In this document: positions 36,713 through 46,303 of the stretch, in pieces
Position numbering within the stretch: the stretch's first letter is position 1
Layout of the letters: each line of letters begins with the position of its first letter
Origin: Pseudomonadota bacterium
GTDB taxonomy: Bacteria > Pseudomonadota > Gammaproteobacteria > Steroidobacterales > Steroidobacteraceae
Assembly: GCA_021847105.1 (NCBI GenBank)
Contig: JAJZUT010000012.1
Span: 1 to 64,000, forward strand
DNA length: 64,000 nucleotides
Direction: 5' to 3'
Made by a program: the position numbers and the translations under genes
The notes under the pieces: generated by a model
Seen by the model: the letters and a program-made list of their open reading frames with translations, nothing else
What the model was told of the DNA's origin: nothing
Database searches by the model: none

Positions 36713-38617
36713 TTACTGGAACGCGTTCGGGTTCTTGCGGACCTTGGCCGTCGCTCGCATCTGGGTGATGTAGGCCATCACGTCGCCGTCGGCGTCCGCG
36801 CGCAGCTCCTGCGCAAGCCGCGAGCGGTCCATGAGCGGATTGAGTTGCGGAGCGATGCGCACGGCGCTCACGACAAGCAGCACTGCGCCGCCATCGCCGG
36901 CCAGCGGCTTCGCCTCGATCACCGGCCCACTCTGCGGCTTCGGCGCCGCGAACACCAGCTGACTGATGGCCGTCGGCACGGACGGATCGTCCCGGCCGAT
37001 GAACTTCAACGGCGCCGCCTTCATCTTCAGCGCGCTCGCCACTTCGGCGAAGCGCTTGCCGGCGGCCAGTTGCTGCTTGGCCGCCTGGGCCGCCGCGAGT
37101 GCCGCCTGCTCGGCGCGCTGCGCGCGGATGGCCGCCGAGATGCTCTGGCTCACCTCGGCGAGCGGCTTGACCTGCGGGCCGTGGCGCGCCACCACCTTCA
37201 CGAGCACCAGCCGATCGTTATCCAGAATCACCGGTCCGCCGATCGACCCGGGGGCGATCGCGGCGCTGCCGAACACCAGGCTCTGCACCGCCGGCGCGGC
37301 CCCGAGCGGCTGAGCGCCCGTGCCGCGCAGGAACAGCGGGATCTGCCCGGTCGTGAGGCCATACTGTTTGGCGAGGGAGGCGAGGCTCACGCCCGGCTGG
37401 TCAATCGCGTTCTGCAGGCGGTCCTCGATGCGCCCGAAGCGGCTGGTTGCGCGGCTGCGGCTGAGCTGCGCGACGAGTTCCGGCTTCACCTCGGCGAACG
37501 TGCGGGTGTGGCCCGGCTGGATCGCATCGAGGCGGATGATGTGATAGCCGTAGGGGCTCTTGACCGGCCCGACGATGTCGCCGACTTTCGGGATGGCAAA
37601 CAGCGCCTGGGTGAAGGGCTTGACGAAGCCGTGCCGGCCGATCCACCCGAGGTTGCCGCCATTGCGGGCCGAGCCCGGATCCTGAGAGTACTGCTTCGCG
37701 AGCGCCGCGAAATTCGCGCCCGAGCGGGCGAGCTTGAGGATGTGCTCGGCCTGGGCGAGGGCCGCCTGCGGATCCTTGCCGAAGGGGATGAGGATGTGGC
37801 TCGCCTCGCGCCGCTCCGGCACGACGAAGCGATTGATCTGCTTCTGGTAGAGCGCCTGCAGCGTCGCGTCGGAGATCTGCTCGCTGGCGCGCACCTGGGC
37901 GAGCGTGAGCTGCGCGTAGTGCAGCGTCACCGACTCGGGGATCAGATACTCGGCCTGGTGCGCCTGGTAGTACGCCTGGATCTGCTGCGCGCTCACCGGC
38001 GCTTTGTCAGCGTAGCGGCTCGCAGGGAACTGCAGATACTGCACGTCACGCTGCTCGTTGTGCAGTGACTGGGAGCGCTGAACCTCGATCGGGGTGAGGA
38101 AATCCGATGCGCGGATGCCCTCGATGAGCTGATTGCGGCGCAGTTGGCTCTTCAGTTCGCGCTCGAACTGCGCGAGTGACAGCCCGGACTCGGCGAGCAC
38201 ATCCGCGGCCGCCTGCGCCGAGTAGTGGCCGGCGACCTGGAAAGCCGGCTCGGCACGGATCGCCTGGATCAGGTCGGCCTCGGAGACGCGGTAGCCGAGC
38301 TGCTCGGTGCGGGCGGAAATCAGCGTGTCGCGGATCAGCTCCTCGAGCACCTCGCCCTGCAGGTGCTTGCGCAGCGCGCTCGGCAGATTGCCGCCATAGG
38401 CCTTCTCGAGCTGCTGCTGGGCGCGCAACCAGGCATTTTGGGCCTGCTGCAGCGAGATCGTCACCCCGTTCGCCGTGGCCGCATAGTTACTGGTGCCAAA
38501 GTTCAGGTTCACGATGCCATAGGCACCCCAGGCCGCGAACACCAGCGCGAGGGCGCCGAGAATCGTGTACCAGAACCACTTATGGGTCGCGAGGCTGTCG
38601 GTGAGTTTTTGCAGCAT
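36713..38617 (-). CDS. ppiD: Periplasmic folding chaperone / peptidyl-prolyl isomerase
   Basis: A 634-residue inner-membrane protein. One N-terminal transmembrane helix (about residues 14-37, KWFWYTILGALALVFAAWG) places the rest in the periplasm. A SurA_N-like chaperone region follows, then a parvulin domain starting EASHILIPFG with GGNLGWIGRHGFVKPF and GPVKSPYGYHIIRLD, and a C-terminal helical section. It helps newly exported outer-membrane proteins fold. Its single gene unit converges with fabI. Length matches PpiD of E. coli (623 residues). Confidence 0.94.
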   Translation of the reverse strand: MLQKLTDSLATHKWFWYTILGALALVFAAWGAYGIVNLNFGTSNYAATANGVTISLQQAQNAWLRAQQQLEKAYGGNLPSALRKHLQGEVLEELIRDTLISARTEQLGYRVSEADLIQAIRAEPAFQVAGHYSAQAAADVLAESGLSLAQFERELKSQLRRNQLIEGIRASDFLTPIEVQRSQSLHNEQRDVQYLQFPASRYADKAPVSAQQIQAYYQAHQAEYLIPESVTLHYAQLTLAQVRASEQISDATLQALYQKQINRFVVPERREASHILIPFGKDPQAALAQAEHILKLARSGANFAALAKQYSQDPGSARNGGNLGWIGRHGFVKPFTQALFAIPKVGDIVGPVKSPYGYHIIRLDAIQPGHTRTFAEVKPELVAQLSRSRATSRFGRIEDRLQNAIDQPGVSLASLAKQYGLTTGQIPLFLRGTGAQPLGAAPAVQSLVFGSAAIAPGSIGGPVILDNDRLVLVKVVARHGPQVKPLAEVSQSISAAIRAQRAEQAALAAAQAAKQQLAAGKRFAEVASALKMKAAPLKFIGRDDPSVPTAISQLVFAAPKPQSGPVIEAKPLAGDGGAVLLVVSAVRIAPQLNPLMDRSRLAQELRADADGDVMAYITQMRATAKVRKNPNAFQ

Positions 38618-38812
38618 GGGGCGTTCGAACCGGCCCTTTGGGGACGGCCCAGGCGGTTAAACCGCCAAGGATAGCAAATCGAGCGCACACAACGGGATTG
38701 GGCTCGTCCGAGCGCCGCCTCGCGTGGCTTGTGCGGATGGGCGCTGCGCGGCCGATCGGTTACTACATAGGGCCGTGCGGCAGCGGCCGCGTGGACTGAT
38801 TGGAGCGTCCTT

Positions 38813-38983
38813 ATGAGTCCGGCGCAACGCCTCGGCGGCCTGATCGCTCTCGCGCTCGCACTCGCCCTGACGGCCGGCTGCCACCGCCGGCTGCCGCACC
38901 CGGGCAAGCCCATCGCCGCGCAACCCGCCCGGGCGGCACCCGCCCCGACACGCTCCGCCTCCCCCGGACATGATCGCTCATGA
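38813..38983 (+). CDS. Tiny lipoprotein coupled to the LonB-like protease
   Basis: A 56-residue protein with a basic start (MSPAQR), a hydrophobic Ala/Leu stretch and the lipobox LTAGC. The mature part is proline/alanine-rich and only about 35 residues. Its last codons overlap the next gene by ATGA (38980-38983), a strong sign it is translated. It may be an LptM-like or entericidin-like small lipoprotein, but the sequence is too short to assign a role. Confidence 0.65.
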   Translation: MSPAQRLGGLIALALALALTAGCHRRLPHPGKPIAAQPARAAPAPTRSASPGHDRS

Positions 38984-41412
38984 GTACGACGGCCTTGGCC
39001 GCCGCGGAGGTGCCAGCCGAGCGCCTGAACCGGCGCTGCCGGCCCGAGGAGTTCGCCTTTCGCACCACCGCGGAACTGCCTGACCCACAGCCGGGATTCG
39101 GTCAGCCGCGCGCCCTGGCGGCGCTGCAGCTGGGGGTACAGATCAGCGCGCCACACCACAACATCTTCGTGATGGGCGCTCCGGGCAGCGGCCGCCATCC
39201 GACCGTTCAGCGCTTCCTCGAGGGGATCGCCGCGGCGCGCGCGGCACCGCCCGACTGGTGCTACCTCAACCGGTTCGATGATCCGCAGCGCCCCAAGGCG
39301 CTGCAGTTGCCGACCGGTCGTGCCTCGCAGCTGAAGAGTGACATGCGCGAGCTGGTCCGTGATCTGCAGGCGAGCCTGCCCGGCGTGCTCGAATCCGAGG
39401 CACACCGCCAGCGGCGCGCCGAAGTCGAGCGCGAGTTCGACCAGCTGCAGCAGCGCTCCCTCGAGGCGCTGCAGAAGGAAGCCGAGAGCCACGAGCTCGC
39501 GATGATTCCGACGCCCGATGGGGCGGGTCTTGCGCCGCTGCACCGCGGCGAGGTTTTGGGGCGCGAGGCGTTCGAACGGCTCCCCGCGGCCGAGCAGACC
39601 CGCATCCGCGCCGACATGGAGCGCCTCGGGGAGCTGCTGCGCAAGCATCTGGAGAACGTCCCGCGCTGGCACCGCGACCGCTTCCGCAAGCTGCGCGAGC
39701 TCGACCGCACGGCCACGGCTGCCACGGTGCGCGTGCACATCGAGGAGCTCAGCGGCCGCTACGCGGACTGTCCGCAAGTGCTGCACCACCTCGAGAGCGT
39801 GCGCGATGACCTGATCGACACCGCCGGCGGTGCACTGCGGCCAGACGGACCGACCCTTGGCGTGCCGGGAATGGACAGTCCCGAGTCGCAGCCGCGGCTC
39901 TCACGCTACGACGTCAATGTGCTCGTCGATGGGCGCGCGAGCCACGGGGCGCCTCTCGTCTACGAGGGCAACCCCACCTATCAGAACCTCATCGGTGAGA
40001 TCGAGAACATCGCGCAGTTCGGCGTGCTCAAGAGCGATTTCATGCTGGTGCGCCCCGGGGCGCTGCACCGGGCGAACGGCGGGTTCCTCATGATCGATGC
40101 CGAGCGGCTGCTCGGCCAGCCGTTCGCCTGGGAAGCGCTGAAGCAGGCGCTGTTCGAGCGCAGCGTACGCATCGAGCCGCTCGGGGCGCGGCTGAGTCTG
40201 ATCAGCACCGTTGCGCTCGAGCCCGAACGCATTCCGCTCGCGGTGCGGGTCGTGCTCATCGGCACCCGCCGCCTGTACGAACTGCTCGCCCGCTACGACC
40301 CGGAGTTCGCCGAGCTGTTCAAGATCGTCGCCGACTTCGACGATGTCATCGAGCGCTCGCCGCAGAGCATCGCGCATTACGCGAACGTGGCTGCGCTCTG
40401 CGCCCGGCGCGAGCAGCTGCGGCCGCTCGAGGCCGGGGCCGTCGCGCGCCTGGTGGAGCACGGCTCGCGCCTGGCGGCAGACTCGCGCAAGCTCTCGACG
40501 CACCTGCGCAGCCTCCAGGATGTGATCAGGGAGGCCAATCAACTCGCCGCGGCCGCCGGCCGCGCGTCGATCAGCGCTGCGGACCTGGCGGGCAGCATCG
40601 CAGCGCAGCGCACGCGCCTGGCGCGCGTGCACGAGCAGATTCTCGAGGCGATCCGCCGCAACAACCTGCTCATCGAGACCCGCGGCGAGGCGGTCGGCCA
40701 GGTCAACGGACTTGCGGTCATCGAGCTGGGGCAGGTGTTGTTCGGGCAGCCGACCCGCATCACCGCCGCGGTGCGGCTCGGCGAGGGCGAGGTCGTCGAC
40801 ATCGAACGGGAGATCAAGCTCGGCGGAGCGATCCATTCCAAGGGCGTGCTGATCCTCGCGGCGCTGATCGGTGCCCGCTTCGGCACCCAGCATCCGCTCT
40901 CGCTGCACGCCAGCCTGGTGTTTGAGCAGACCTACGGCGGCGTCGACGGCGACAGCGCCTCGCTCGCGGAGGCCTGTGCACTGCTCTCGGCGATTGCCGC
41001 CGTGCCACTCAGCCAGTCGCTGGCGGTCACCGGCTCGATCAATCAGCATGGCCTCGTGCAGGTGATCGGCGGGGCCAACGAGAAGGTCGAGGGGTTCTTC
41101 GCCGCCTGCCGCGAGCACGGGCTCACCGGCACGCAGGGCGTCATCCTGCCCGCGGGGAACATCGAGCACCTGATGTTGAGCGAGGCGGTGCTCGAGGCGG
41201 TCGAGCACGGCACATTCCACATCTATGCCGTGCAGCGGCTCGATGAGGCGATCGAGCTGCTCACCGGGCGACCGGCCGGTGCCGCGGATACGGCCGGGCA
41301 CTACCCCGAAGGCTCCGTCAACGCCCTGGCGAGCGCCCGGCTCGGGGAGCTCGCCAACTGCCGCCAGGCCTTCGCGCGCGCCGCCGTGCCGAGTCTGGCG
41401 CCGCCGCACTAG
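38980..41412 (+). CDS. LonB-like ATP-dependent protease (AAA_32/Lon_C family)
   Basis: An 810-residue protease. The N-terminal AAA domain starts with a phosphate loop reading GAPGSGRHPTV, where Arg replaces the usual Lys; the long insertion after it is predicted helical (about residues 120-270). Walker-B-like GGFLMIDAERLL is near 367. The C-terminal Lon domain has catalytic Ser659 in DGDSASLAEA and Lys702 in NEKVEGFFAA, the Lon dyad. Such proteins degrade damaged or unfolded proteins. It lies downstream of a tiny lipoprotein and converges with a universal stress protein, which suggests a stress role. Confidence 0.88.
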   Translation: MSTTALAAAEVPAERLNRRCRPEEFAFRTTAELPDPQPGFGQPRALAALQLGVQISAPHHNIFVMGAPGSGRHPTVQRFLEGIAAARAAPPDWCYLNRFDDPQRPKALQLPTGRASQLKSDMRELVRDLQASLPGVLESEAHRQRRAEVEREFDQLQQRSLEALQKEAESHELAMIPTPDGAGLAPLHRGEVLGREAFERLPAAEQTRIRADMERLGELLRKHLENVPRWHRDRFRKLRELDRTATAATVRVHIEELSGRYADCPQVLHHLESVRDDLIDTAGGALRPDGPTLGVPGMDSPESQPRLSRYDVNVLVDGRASHGAPLVYEGNPTYQNLIGEIENIAQFGVLKSDFMLVRPGALHRANGGFLMIDAERLLGQPFAWEALKQALFERSVRIEPLGARLSLISTVALEPERIPLAVRVVLIGTRRLYELLARYDPEFAELFKIVADFDDVIERSPQSIAHYANVAALCARREQLRPLEAGAVARLVEHGSRLAADSRKLSTHLRSLQDVIREANQLAAAAGRASISAADLAGSIAAQRTRLARVHEQILEAIRRNNLLIETRGEAVGQVNGLAVIELGQVLFGQPTRITAAVRLGEGEVVDIEREIKLGGAIHSKGVLILAALIGARFGTQHPLSLHASLVFEQTYGGVDGDSASLAEACALLSAIAAVPLSQSLAVTGSINQHGLVQVIGGANEKVEGFFAACREHGLTGTQGVILPAGNIEHLMLSEAVLEAVEHGTFHIYAVQRLDEAIELLTGRPAGAADTAGHYPEGSVNALASARLGELANCRQAFARAAVPSLAPPH

Positions 41413-41424
41413 CGGCGGCACCGA

Positions 41425-42336
41425 TCACAGCGACTGGGGCAGCACCGCGGGGGAGGACTCGGTGCCGACGCCGGGATGCGCGTAATGGGTCTTCAGCACG
41501 AGCACGTCGCACTCGATCCGCTCGACCAGCCGCTCGCTGCCGCGGCGCAGTGCCGCCGGCTCGCTCGGCACGCCCAGCACCAGCGATTGGGCCCGCGCCT
41601 GGCGCACACAGAGCGACAACACCTCTTCGGGCGTGCCGCATGCCACGTGCACCTGCGTCGGGGCAATCTCGTGCCGTTCGGCGAGGCGGCGTACCTGGGC
41701 CTCGAGCTGCTCGCCCGGGACGTGGGGGGCACCGTCCACGGCAGGCGATTCGGCGTGACAGAGATGCACCGGCACATCGGCCAGCGCGCCGGCCAGCGTC
41801 TTGGCCGCGCCGATCGCCAGCTCATCGAGATCCCCATCCGCCTCGCGTGCGTGCGCCGGATCGACTGCCGCGACGACACACCCCTTGGAATAGACCTCGC
41901 GGGTCTTGATGAACAGCACGGCGCAGGGCGCCGCTGCGATCAGTCGCTGCTCGCGATACACCAGCGTGCGGTGCGCCTCTTGGAGCGCCAGTGCCGGAAG
42001 GATGAGCAGGTCGGGCTTGTGCCGCAGCGCCTGACGGATGATGCCCTCGTAGATCGGGAAGTCCCAGCGCACGCTGGCGTTCACCGTCACGCCCTGGTCG
42101 CGCAGAATGTCCGCCAGGCGCTCGAGGCGCCGGCGGCGCTCCTCAACCCGAGCCGCGATGAGATTGACCGCGCCGCCGCGCGCGGCCTGCGCCTGGGCGG
42201 CCTCGGGCTCATAGAGGCAATGAAACAGATCCACCTGTGCCTCGAAGGCACGCGCCAGTCGCCCGACCCGATCGAGCACGTCAATCGGCACGAGCTCCAG
42301 GCCCGTCACTGCGAGCATTAACCGACGCCAAATCAT
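41425..42336 (-). CDS. Tandem universal stress protein (UspE-like)
   Basis: A 303-residue protein with two UspA folds. Domain 1 spans about 1-145 (RRLMLAVTGLE, then DLLILPAL); domain 2 about 150-290 (GCVVAAVDPA, then SLVLGVPSEP). The nucleotide-binding GxxG-9x-GS pattern is imperfect in the second domain (GVPSEPAALRRGS), so ATP binding is uncertain. The start MIWRRLMLAV at 42336 is preferred. It lies between a LonB-like protease and a divergently transcribed phosphoribosyltransferase. Confidence 0.85.
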   Translation of the reverse strand: MIWRRLMLAVTGLELVPIDVLDRVGRLARAFEAQVDLFHCLYEPEAAQAQAARGGAVNLIAARVEERRRRLERLADILRDQGVTVNASVRWDFPIYEGIIRQALRHKPDLLILPALALQEAHRTLVYREQRLIAAAPCAVLFIKTREVYSKGCVVAAVDPAHAREADGDLDELAIGAAKTLAGALADVPVHLCHAESPAVDGAPHVPGEQLEAQVRRLAERHEIAPTQVHVACGTPEEVLSLCVRQARAQSLVLGVPSEPAALRRGSERLVERIECDVLVLKTHYAHPGVGTESSPAVLPQSL

Positions 42337-42588
42337 CAGCCGCGCCCCCAAGCCGCTCCCAGGATCGAGCATTTCACGGCTGTCCCGTACGAGGTACCCG
42401 CACGAACCGCAGCCGCCTAGGTGATTTCCCTCGCCGCTCCAGAGCGCCTCAGCGCGGGCGCCGACTCCGCAATCATACGGATGGCGCGCGTCCCCCAAAC
42501 GTGGCGCAATATTCGTATGCGCAAGGGGGCGCACGGCACGCGGCAGCGTGCCCGATGAGTCAGGCCAACCTCACGGAGACGGATCCTG

Positions 42589-43251
42589 ATGCACACAGGC
42601 CCTCCTGGGCGGACGTTTGCCGATCGCACGGCCGCCGGTGTCGCACTCGCTCGGGCGCTCGGGGAACGAGCCCTCGGCGGGCCGCTGCTCGTGCTCGGCC
42701 TACCGCGCGGCGGCGTGGCTGTGGCACGGGAGGTCGCCGCGGCGCTACACGCTCCGCTCGATGTGCTCGTGGTGCGCAAGATCGCGCTGGCGCACGACCC
42801 GGAGTTCGCCATCGGTGCGGCCGCCTCCGGCGGCATCGTCTTGTGGGACGCACAGAGCGGCGCTCCCGCCGGGGAGGTCGCCGACGCGGCGCGCGCCGCG
42901 GCCGTACACGAAATCGAGCGTCGCGAGCGGCTCTACCGTCCGGGGCGCGCACCACTCGATCTGCGCGGCAAGACGGTGATTCTGGTCGATGACGGCCTCG
43001 CCACCGGCGCGACCATGCTCGCGGCGATCCGCGCGGCACGGCAGGCCGGCGCCGCCCGCGTCATCGCCGCGGCACCGGTGGGCTCCCCGCAGGCGGCCGA
43101 GCGGGTACGCGCGGCCGCCGATTCGCTCGTGATCCTGCTGACCCCTGCGGCGCTGTTCGCCGTCGGAGAATGGTATGAGCGGTTCGAGCAGCTTGAGGAC
43201 GCCGAAGTGTGCCGCCTGCTCGGGCTCGAGGCGTCGGCCCTGCCGAGGTAA
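42589..43251 (+). CDS. Phosphoribosyltransferase family protein
   Basis: A 220-residue type I PRTase-like protein. The PRPP-binding motif is VILVDDGLATGATML at about residues 127-141; PRGGVAVAREVAAAL, RKIALAHDPEFAIGA and an N-terminal FADRTAAGVALARAL are typical of the unassigned PRTases found next to stress proteins. The substrate base is unknown. GGAG lies a short distance before the ATG. It is followed after 6 bases by the archaeal-type MAT gene, so they are probably cotranscribed. Confidence 0.85.
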   Translation: MHTGPPGRTFADRTAAGVALARALGERALGGPLLVLGLPRGGVAVAREVAAALHAPLDVLVVRKIALAHDPEFAIGAAASGGIVLWDAQSGAPAGEVADAARAAAVHEIERRERLYRPGRAPLDLRGKTVILVDDGLATGATMLAAIRAARQAGAARVIAAAPVGSPQAAERVRAAADSLVILLTPAALFAVGEWYERFEQLEDAEVCRLLGLEASALPR

Positions 43252-43257
43252 GCCGCC

Positions 43258-44451
43258 ATGGACCTGATCATCCACTGTCTCGAGCACGCCAGTCCCGCTG
43301 CTGCGGCCGTGGAGATCGTCGAGCGCAAGGGCGTCGGCCATCCCGACTCGATCTGCGACGGCATTGCCGAGCACGTCTGTGCGCGGCTCTGTCAGTACTA
43401 TCTGGAGCGCTTCGGGATCATCCTGCATCACAACGTCGACAAGGTGATGCTCTGCGCCGGCACGTCGCACCCGGCATTCGGCGGGGGCGAGATCGGCGAG
43501 CCGATCGAAATCTATCTCGGCGGACGCGCCGCGGCCGAGCACGCCGGCGTGCACATCCCGGTGCAGGACATTGCCGTCGCGGCCTGCCGCGAGTGGCTGC
43601 GCACACACCTGCCGCACCTCGATCTGGAGCATGGCGTGCGCATCGTGCCGCGGCTGCGGCCGGGCTCGCGCGACCTCAACTGGCTGTTCGCCCGGTCCGC
43701 CGCCGGCAGCCCGCTCGCCAACGACAGCTCCTGCGGCACCGGCTTCGCCCCCCTCACCGATCTGGAGAACGCCGTGCTCGCCGCGGAGCGCGCGCTGAAC
43801 GCTGCGGACACCAAACAGACTCATCCGGCATTCGGCGAGGACATCAAGGTCATGGGCGTCAGGCACGGCGAGAACATCGAGCTCACCGTCAGCTGCGCGT
43901 TCGTCGACCGCTTTCTAGCCGGCATGGACGATTACCTCGAGAACAAGCGCAGTGCCGCGGCGCTCGCCGTCGCCGCCGCGAGCCGGGCGAGCGCGCTGGC
44001 GGTGCGGGCGGTGGTCAATGCCGCCGATGACCTCGAGCGCGGCGATCTGTTCATGACCGTCACCGGCACATCGGCCGAGGCGGGCGATGATGGTCAGACC
44101 GGTCGCGGCAACCGTGCCTGCGGTCTGATCACCCCCTACCGCATCATGAGCATCGAGGGTGCGCCGGGCAAAAACCCGGTCAGTCACACCGGCAAGCTCT
44201 ACAACCTGTTGGCGCCGCGCATTGCCGCGGCGAGTGCCGCGCAGTTGCCGGCCGTCAATGCGGCCAGCTGCCTGATGGTGAGCCGCATCGGCCAGGCGCT
44301 CGATGATCCGCAGCTCGTGCAGGTCACCCTCGGCGGTGCGGCGCAAGCGCAGGCGCTCGAGCGGCAGGCGAGCGAGCTGGTGCATGCGCACCTTCGCGAG
44401 CTGCGCACCCTGCGTGAGGCGCTGCTCGCCGAACAGCTGAGTGTCTACTGA
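43258..44451 (+). CDS. Archaeal-type S-adenosylmethionine synthetase
   Basis: A 397-residue protein of the archaeal MAT family (AdoMet_Synthase), not related in sequence to the common bacterial MetK. ERKGVGHPDSICDGIAE, HHNVDKVMLCAG, NDSSCGTGFAPL and GAPGKNPVSHTGKLYNLL are characteristic. It makes SAM from ATP and methionine. In bacteria this type is uncommon and is usually an extra copy beside MetK; no metK is in the window. The neighbours (PRTase, USP, LonB) suggest a stress-related metabolic unit. Confidence 0.93.
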   Translation: MDLIIHCLEHASPAAAAVEIVERKGVGHPDSICDGIAEHVCARLCQYYLERFGIILHHNVDKVMLCAGTSHPAFGGGEIGEPIEIYLGGRAAAEHAGVHIPVQDIAVAACREWLRTHLPHLDLEHGVRIVPRLRPGSRDLNWLFARSAAGSPLANDSSCGTGFAPLTDLENAVLAAERALNAADTKQTHPAFGEDIKVMGVRHGENIELTVSCAFVDRFLAGMDDYLENKRSAAALAVAAASRASALAVRAVVNAADDLERGDLFMTVTGTSAEAGDDGQTGRGNRACGLITPYRIMSIEGAPGKNPVSHTGKLYNLLAPRIAAASAAQLPAVNAASCLMVSRIGQALDDPQLVQVTLGGAAQAQALERQASELVHAHLRELRTLREALLAEQLSVY

Positions 44452-44518
44452 TGGTCTGCCGTTGCGCAGTGACGGCGGCGGACTCACGCCCTGTGCCCCA
44501 GCCGCGGAGGACACGCTA

Positions 44519-46288
44519 GTGCCGAGTTCGTGTGCGCATCGACCGCCCGAGTGCCCCGAGCCTTCGCGCTTTTTCCGCGAGCCGAACGTGCTCGAGGCGC
44601 TGACCGGCCGTGCACTCGCCTCGCGCATCCACGCCGCGAGCGCCACCGAACCGCTGCGCGTGTGGGTGCCGGCCTGCGGCGCGGGCGAGGAGGTGTACAC
44701 GCTTGCGATCTGCCTGCTCGAGCAGTTTCAGGCGCAGGGCAAGATGCCGCGGCTGCAGATCTTTGCGACCGACGCCGACGATCAGGCCCTCGCGCTGACG
44801 CGTGCCGGTTGCTATGCGCCAAGTGCGCTGGCCGGACTCGACAGGCCGTGCCTGGAGCGCTACTTCGAGCCGCCAAAGGGCCGCTGCCGACAGGCGCGCG
44901 CGCTGCTGCGCAACCTGCTGAGCACCGCCGTGCACGATGCGCTGCGCCACCCGCCGATCTTCTCGCGTCTGGATCTGATCAGCGCCCGCAACCTGCCGGC
45001 GCACCTGCCGCGGGAAGTCGCCCGGCGCTTCGCCGCCAGCGCTCAATTCGCGCTGCGCACCGAGGGCTGGCTGCTGCTGAGCACACAGGCCGACGCCAGT
45101 GCCGCACGCGAGCAGTTCGCCGTCCTCGGCGAGGACCTGCCGATCTACCGCAAGAGTCCGCACAACCCGCGCCGCACCGAGTCGCCCGCGGAGGAACTCG
45201 AGGCGGCTCACAGCGCACTCAGCGAGCTGAACATCCAACTGAATTCGCTGCGTGAGGAGCGCGCGCTGCTCGGCATGGAGCTGCAGCACAACACGCGCCG
45301 CCTGGAGGCCGGCAACGATGATCTGGCCGGCCTGATCGACATGCTGCAGGCGACGGCGGTGTTTCTCGACCCGGATCTGCGCATCCGGCGCTACGCCGGC
45401 GGCGCCGAGGCACTGCTTGGCCTCGGCCAGGCCGATCTCGGCCGCTCACTCGCCGCTCTGAAAAGCCCGCTGATCGATGCCGCGCTGCTCGCCGCCGTGC
45501 GCCACGCGGCCGCGACCGGCACCCTCGCCCAGAAAGAAGTGCGCTGCGTGAATCAGCGCTGGTACCTGCGGCGCATCCAGCCGCACGACCTCGCCGGGGC
45601 CGCCGACGGGGTGGTCATTACCTGGGTCGACATCACGCCCATCAAGTCACTGCAGGAGGAGGTCGCGCGTATCGCCGCCCTCGAGCAGCAACGCATCGGT
45701 CAGGAACTCCACGATGGCATCCAACAGGAGCTCACCGCCCTGGCGCTGCTCGGGCAGAACCTGCGCGATGCGCTCGCCGCCGGCGCCGCTGCCGGCGCGC
45801 GCGAGCGGCAGTGAGCCGCCCACCTCACCGAAGGCATTGCCGTGGTCAACCGCCACGTGCAGGCGCTGGCGCGCGGATTGGTACCGGTGCCCATCGATGC
45901 GCCGGACCTCGCCCCCGCGCTGGCCCGGCTCGCTCGCACCACGAGCGAGTATGCCGAGGTGGCCTGCGAATTCACGCTTGAGGGGACGCTGCGCCTGCCG
46001 AACGCGGATTGCGCCACGCACCTGTACCGCATCGCACAGGAAGCCGTGACCAACGCCACGCGGCACGCACGCGCGAGCCGGATCCACATTCGGCTGAGCG
46101 CGCAGGACGGGACGGTGCAGCTCGAGATCCGTGACGATGGGATCGGGCTGCCGCCGGCGGCGGGACTCGGACGCGGCGTGGGACTGCGTCTGATGGAGCA
46201 TCGCTGCTCGCTCATTGGCGCAACACTAAGCGCACGGAGCGATCCTGCGGGCGGTACCCGCGTGGCTTGCACGCTGCCGGCGCCCTAG
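44519..46288 (+). pseudogene. CheR/PAS-containing histidine kinase split by an in-frame TGA
   Basis: Start GTG at 44519, set by GGAGG eight bases upstream. Order of domains: CheR-type methyltransferase-like region (SRFFREPNVLEAL, WVPACGAGEEVYTLAI, LLSTQ; about 10-215), a coiled coil, a PAS-like domain (about 275-395), HisKA_3 with the phospho-acceptor His (QQRIGQELHDGIQQELTAL). Codon 432 is TGA (45812-45814). The same frame then continues without break: AAHLTEGIAVVNRHV, N-box EAVTNATRHAR, DDGIGLP and GRGVGLRLMEHR of the ATPase domain. One substitution separates kinase halves. Genuine decay, readthrough or a sequencing error are all possible. Confidence 0.82.
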
Positions 46289-46303
46289 GCGCGCTCAGGC
46301 AGC

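Noticed and set aside
39901-41421. 506-codon minus-strand open frame opposite the LonB-like gene
   Set aside because: Antisense shadow; the plus strand has clear protease motifs.
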